A stretch of DNA of 23,886 nt from Clostridium sp. AM58-1XD (lineage in GTDB: Bacteria > Bacillota > Clostridia > Lachnospirales > Lachnospiraceae), in NCBI RefSeq assembly GCF_003464085.1, contig NZ_QSDR01000047.1:1-23886 (forward strand), given 5' to 3'. The notes below the pieces were generated by a model. It was given only the letters and a program-made list of their open reading frames with translations. It was not told where the DNA came from and searched no databases. Below are positions 22,101 to 23,886 of this stretch, piece by piece. Within the stretch, counting starts at the first letter, position 1, and every line of letters begins with the position of its first letter. Made by a program: the position numbers and the translations under genes.

Positions 22101-22396
22101 GCCAGGTTAAGGCCTGCCTGTCCGCCCAGGGTAGGCAGTACGCTGTCCGGCTTCTCCTTTAAGATCAGCTGTTCTACAACCTCTACCGTCAGCGGTTCTA
22201 TGTAAACTTTATCCGCAATATCTTTATCCGTCATGATCGTAGCTGGATTGGAGTTTAATAAAACGACCTCAATTCCTTCTTCCTTCAGGGAACGGCAGGC
22301 CTGTGTTCCTGCATAGTCAAATTCAGCAGCCTGGCCAATGATAATCGGGCCGGAACCAATTACTAATACCTTTTTAATATCTGGATTCTTTGGCAT
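19103..22396 (-). CDS. carB: Carbamoyl phosphate synthase, large subunit
   Basis: It makes carbamoyl phosphate from bicarbonate, ammonia (from CarA) and two ATP for arginine and pyrimidine synthesis. The two homologous halves are clear: the first ATP-grasp at about 128-335 ([36 protein letters not shown]), an oligomerisation region at about 400-560, the second ATP-grasp at about 690-890 ([35 protein letters not shown]) and a C-terminal MGS-like allosteric domain at about 965-1097 ([20 protein letters not shown]). At 1097 residues it is some 25 longer than the B. subtilis and E. coli proteins; the extra part appears to be near 478-515 ([20 protein letters not shown]). The start overlaps the carA stop (TAATG). 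Confidence 0.97.
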   Translation of the reverse strand: [1097 protein letters not shown]

Positions 22397-23469
22397 TATT
22401 CATTTCCCTCCATCATTTTCAAAAATCGATCAAACAGGTAACCGGAGTCCTGCGGCCCGGGGCATGCTTCCGGATGATACTGTACGGTAAAAATATTCTT
22501 TTTCGTATATTTCAGCCCTTCATTGGTACCGTCGTTGACATTGACAAAAGCCGGCACAGCTATTTGAGGATCAAGGCTTTCCGTATCCACCGCATAGCCG
22601 TGATTCTGGGAAGAGATGTAAACTCTTCCTGTCTCCAGATCTTTTACCGGATGGTTGCCACCTCTGTGCCCGTATTTCAGCTTAAATGTATCGGCTCCCG
22701 TAGCAAGAGCCATGAGCTGATGGCCAAGGCATATGGCAAAAATCGGTACATCGGATTCATATAGTTTTTTGATCTGTGTGATAACTTCCACATTTTCCTT
22801 GGGATCTCCAGGTCCGTTGGACAGCATGATACCATCCGGATTTGTACTCAGGATCTCCTCGGCAGCAGTATCGGAAGGATAAACCGTCACCTCACAACCT
22901 CTTTCATTCAGAGAACGGGCAATATTCTTCTTTGCACCGAGATCCAGAAGGGCCACCTTTTTTCCGTTACCCGGCAAGATAAATTTCTCCTTCGTTGTTG
23001 TGGCTTTTACCACACCTTTCACAGTATGCCCCTTCATTCGGCCGACTGCCTCCTCCAGGTTGTAATTCTCATCTGTGGTGATCATACCGTTCATGGTTCC
23101 TTTTTCTCTTAAAATTTTTGTGAGGGCTCTTGTATCGATTCCGCTGATACCGGGAATATCATGTGATTCTAAGAAATGCTGTATCGTATCCTCACTCCTG
23201 AAATTGCTGGGGATACGTGATAATTCTCTGACAATATAGCCGTCCGGCCAGGGTTTTAATGATTCCATATCTTCATGACAGATGCCATAATTTCCAATCA
23301 GCGGATATGTCATGACAACCGCCTGCCCTGCGTAAGATGGATCGGTCAGTACTTCCAGATAACCTGTCATGGACGTGTTAAAAACGATTTCACTGATTAC
23401 CTCGCGGGTCGAGCCTATGCTTGTCCCCTGAAACACCGTTCCGTCTTCCAATATTAAAAATGCCTTCAT
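22396..23469 (-). CDS. carA: Carbamoyl phosphate synthase, small (glutaminase) subunit
   Basis: It hydrolyses glutamine and passes ammonia to CarB. The N-terminal CarA domain (MKAFLILEDGTVFQGTSIGS; FNTSMTGYLEVLTDPSYAGQ) is followed by a class I amidotransferase domain with the nucleophile Cys248 (AICLGHQ) and the His332/Glu334 pair (QYHPEA). The length of 357 is normal. The gene is translationally coupled to carB. It has its own promoter about 70 bases upstream. I see no PyrR-binding leader or arginine-operator motif that I can name with confidence. Confidence 0.97.
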   Translation of the reverse strand: MKAFLILEDGTVFQGTSIGSTREVISEIVFNTSMTGYLEVLTDPSYAGQAVVMTYPLIGNYGICHEDMESLKPWPDGYIVRELSRIPSNFRSEDTIQHFLESHDIPGISGIDTRALTKILREKGTMNGMITTDENYNLEEAVGRMKGHTVKGVVKATTTKEKFILPGNGKKVALLDLGAKKNIARSLNERGCEVTVYPSDTAAEEILSTNPDGIMLSNGPGDPKENVEVITQIKKLYESDVPIFAICLGHQLMALATGADTFKLKYGHRGGNHPVKDLETGRVYISSQNHGYAVDTESLDPQIAVPAFVNVNDGTNEGLKYTKKNIFTVQYHPEACPGPQDSGYLFDRFLKMMEGNE

Positions 23470-23538
23470 ACGGGGTACCTGTCCTTTCTTATTTAAGAAT
23501 CTTCATCTCAGGCGCATAAAAATGCCTAAATTGAATAG

Positions 23539-23567
23539 ATTATACCCGATTCGACAAGTTTTTTCAA
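23539..23567 (-). promoter_or_regulatory. carAB promoter
   Basis: On the minus strand TTGAAA (23567-23562) is 17 bases from a perfect TATAAT (23544-23539). The start of transcription would be near 23532, leaving a leader of about 63 bases with a small GCAT-TTTT-ATGC hairpin and AGAAAGGA before ATG 23469. No T-tract attenuator is seen in the leader. Confidence 0.85.
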
Positions 23568-23695
23568 CCGCTTTTTTTATACTTTTAGATTTTTTTTAAT
23601 TTCCCAGGATTCCTTCAAATAAAAGGTGGACGACCAGGCGATGCTTTTTTTGTCAAATTTCGGTATGTAAAACTCAATTCCATGGCAGAATCGTT

Positions 23696-23729
23696 AAATA
23701 TGCATTTTAATTTAATAAATATGCATTTT
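23696..23729. repeat. Two direct copies of AAATATGCATTTT, 21 bases apart
   Basis: The 13-base sequence occurs at 23696-23708 and 23717-23729. Its core ATGCAT is a palindrome, and the 21-base period places both copies on one face of the helix. It lies between the divergent carA promoter and the plus-strand gene at the edge, so it may be a regulator site. The rest of 23570-23814 is AT-rich and shows no gene. Confidence 0.4.
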
Positions 23730-23814
23730 TTCTTTTTCCTCTTCCTTACTCACCACTTACCCTTAACGGACTTATACTAATATTAAATGATATCTCAGTG
23801 AGGTATAAAAATAT

Positions 23815-23886
23815 ATGAATTATCCATTCTCCGAACGACACAGGCAGATGGAGAGACTTCCCAGGCAGATGGAGAGACTTCCCGCG
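23815..23886 (+). CDS. Start of an unknown gene with 7-residue repeats (cut by window edge)
   Basis: From ATG 23815 the frame reads MNYPFSERHRQMERLPRQME RLPA and runs off the window. GTGAGG lies 11 bases upstream, which is a long spacing. The unit RQMERLP appears twice and is encoded by a 21-base tandem repeat without a mismatch. Only 24 codons are visible, so neither reality nor function can be settled. Confidence 0.4.
   Translation, partial: MNYPFSERHRQMERLPRQMERLPA
23842..23883 (+). repeat. 21-base tandem repeat, two exact copies
   Basis: Copies at 23842-23862 and 23863-23883 are identical (AGGCAGATGGAGAG... ending CTTCCC). The period is a multiple of three, so it expands the protein in frame by RQMERLP. 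More copies may follow past the edge. Confidence 0.85.

Noticed and set aside
23470..23535. PyrR-type attenuator or arginine riboswitch in the carA leader
   Set aside because: The leader is only about 63 bases with one 4-bp hairpin and no terminator or PyrR motif.

Overview
The window looks like a chromosomal segment from a low-to-mid G+C Gram-positive anaerobe of the Clostridia, most likely Lachnospiraceae. I infer this from AGGAGG-type ribosome binding sites, PBSX/XkdX-type tail genes, a DinR-type LexA box (GAAC-N4-GTTC) and the carAB sequences. No rRNA or other taxonomic marker is present, so genus is not claimed.

Left part (about 1-17443, all on the minus strand): a contractile phage-tail module with no head genes. 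In transcription order it holds a late-regulator-like protein, a small conserved phage protein, a duplicated tail-terminator-like protein, a 58-aa protein, sheath, tube, tail-assembly chaperone, a 53-aa second chaperone frame, tape measure, LysM baseplate protein, hub, DUF2577-, DUF2634-, J- and YmfQ-like baseplate proteins, five small fibre-region proteins, a glycine-rich adhesin-like fibre, two small proteins and a holin. I find no terminase, portal, capsid, integrase or replication gene. This is the layout of an R-type phage-tail-like bacteriocin (tailocin, as in diffocins and PBSX-like particles), not a complete prophage. No endolysin is visible.

Control region (17444-18842): a divergent intergenic stretch carries a strong minus-strand promoter, a plus-strand promoter, copies of the palindrome CCGTTAACGG at both, and one perfect plus one near-perfect LexA box. 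The plus strand then encodes a Cro/CI-type repressor and an ImmA/IrrE-family metalloprotease. This suggests dual control by the SOS response and by an ImmR/ImmA-type switch.

Right part (18843-23886): a cluster of perfect hairpins, a terminator, the carA-carB operon for carbamoyl phosphate synthetase (minus strand) with a clear sigma-A promoter, and at the edge the start of an unknown plus-strand gene with 7-residue repeats.

Points that stand out: (1) a textbook -1 programmed frameshift signal (SD-like element, A AAA AAC, 8-nt spacer, 9-bp stem) joining the chaperone to the 53-aa frame; (2) an inverted, degraded second copy of the fibre tip placed tail-to-tail with the fibre gene, as in invertible host-range segments; (3) apparent single-base deletions in the chaperone, the hub and the spare fibre tip, which are either decay or sequence error; (4) the combined LexA and repressor/protease control region.
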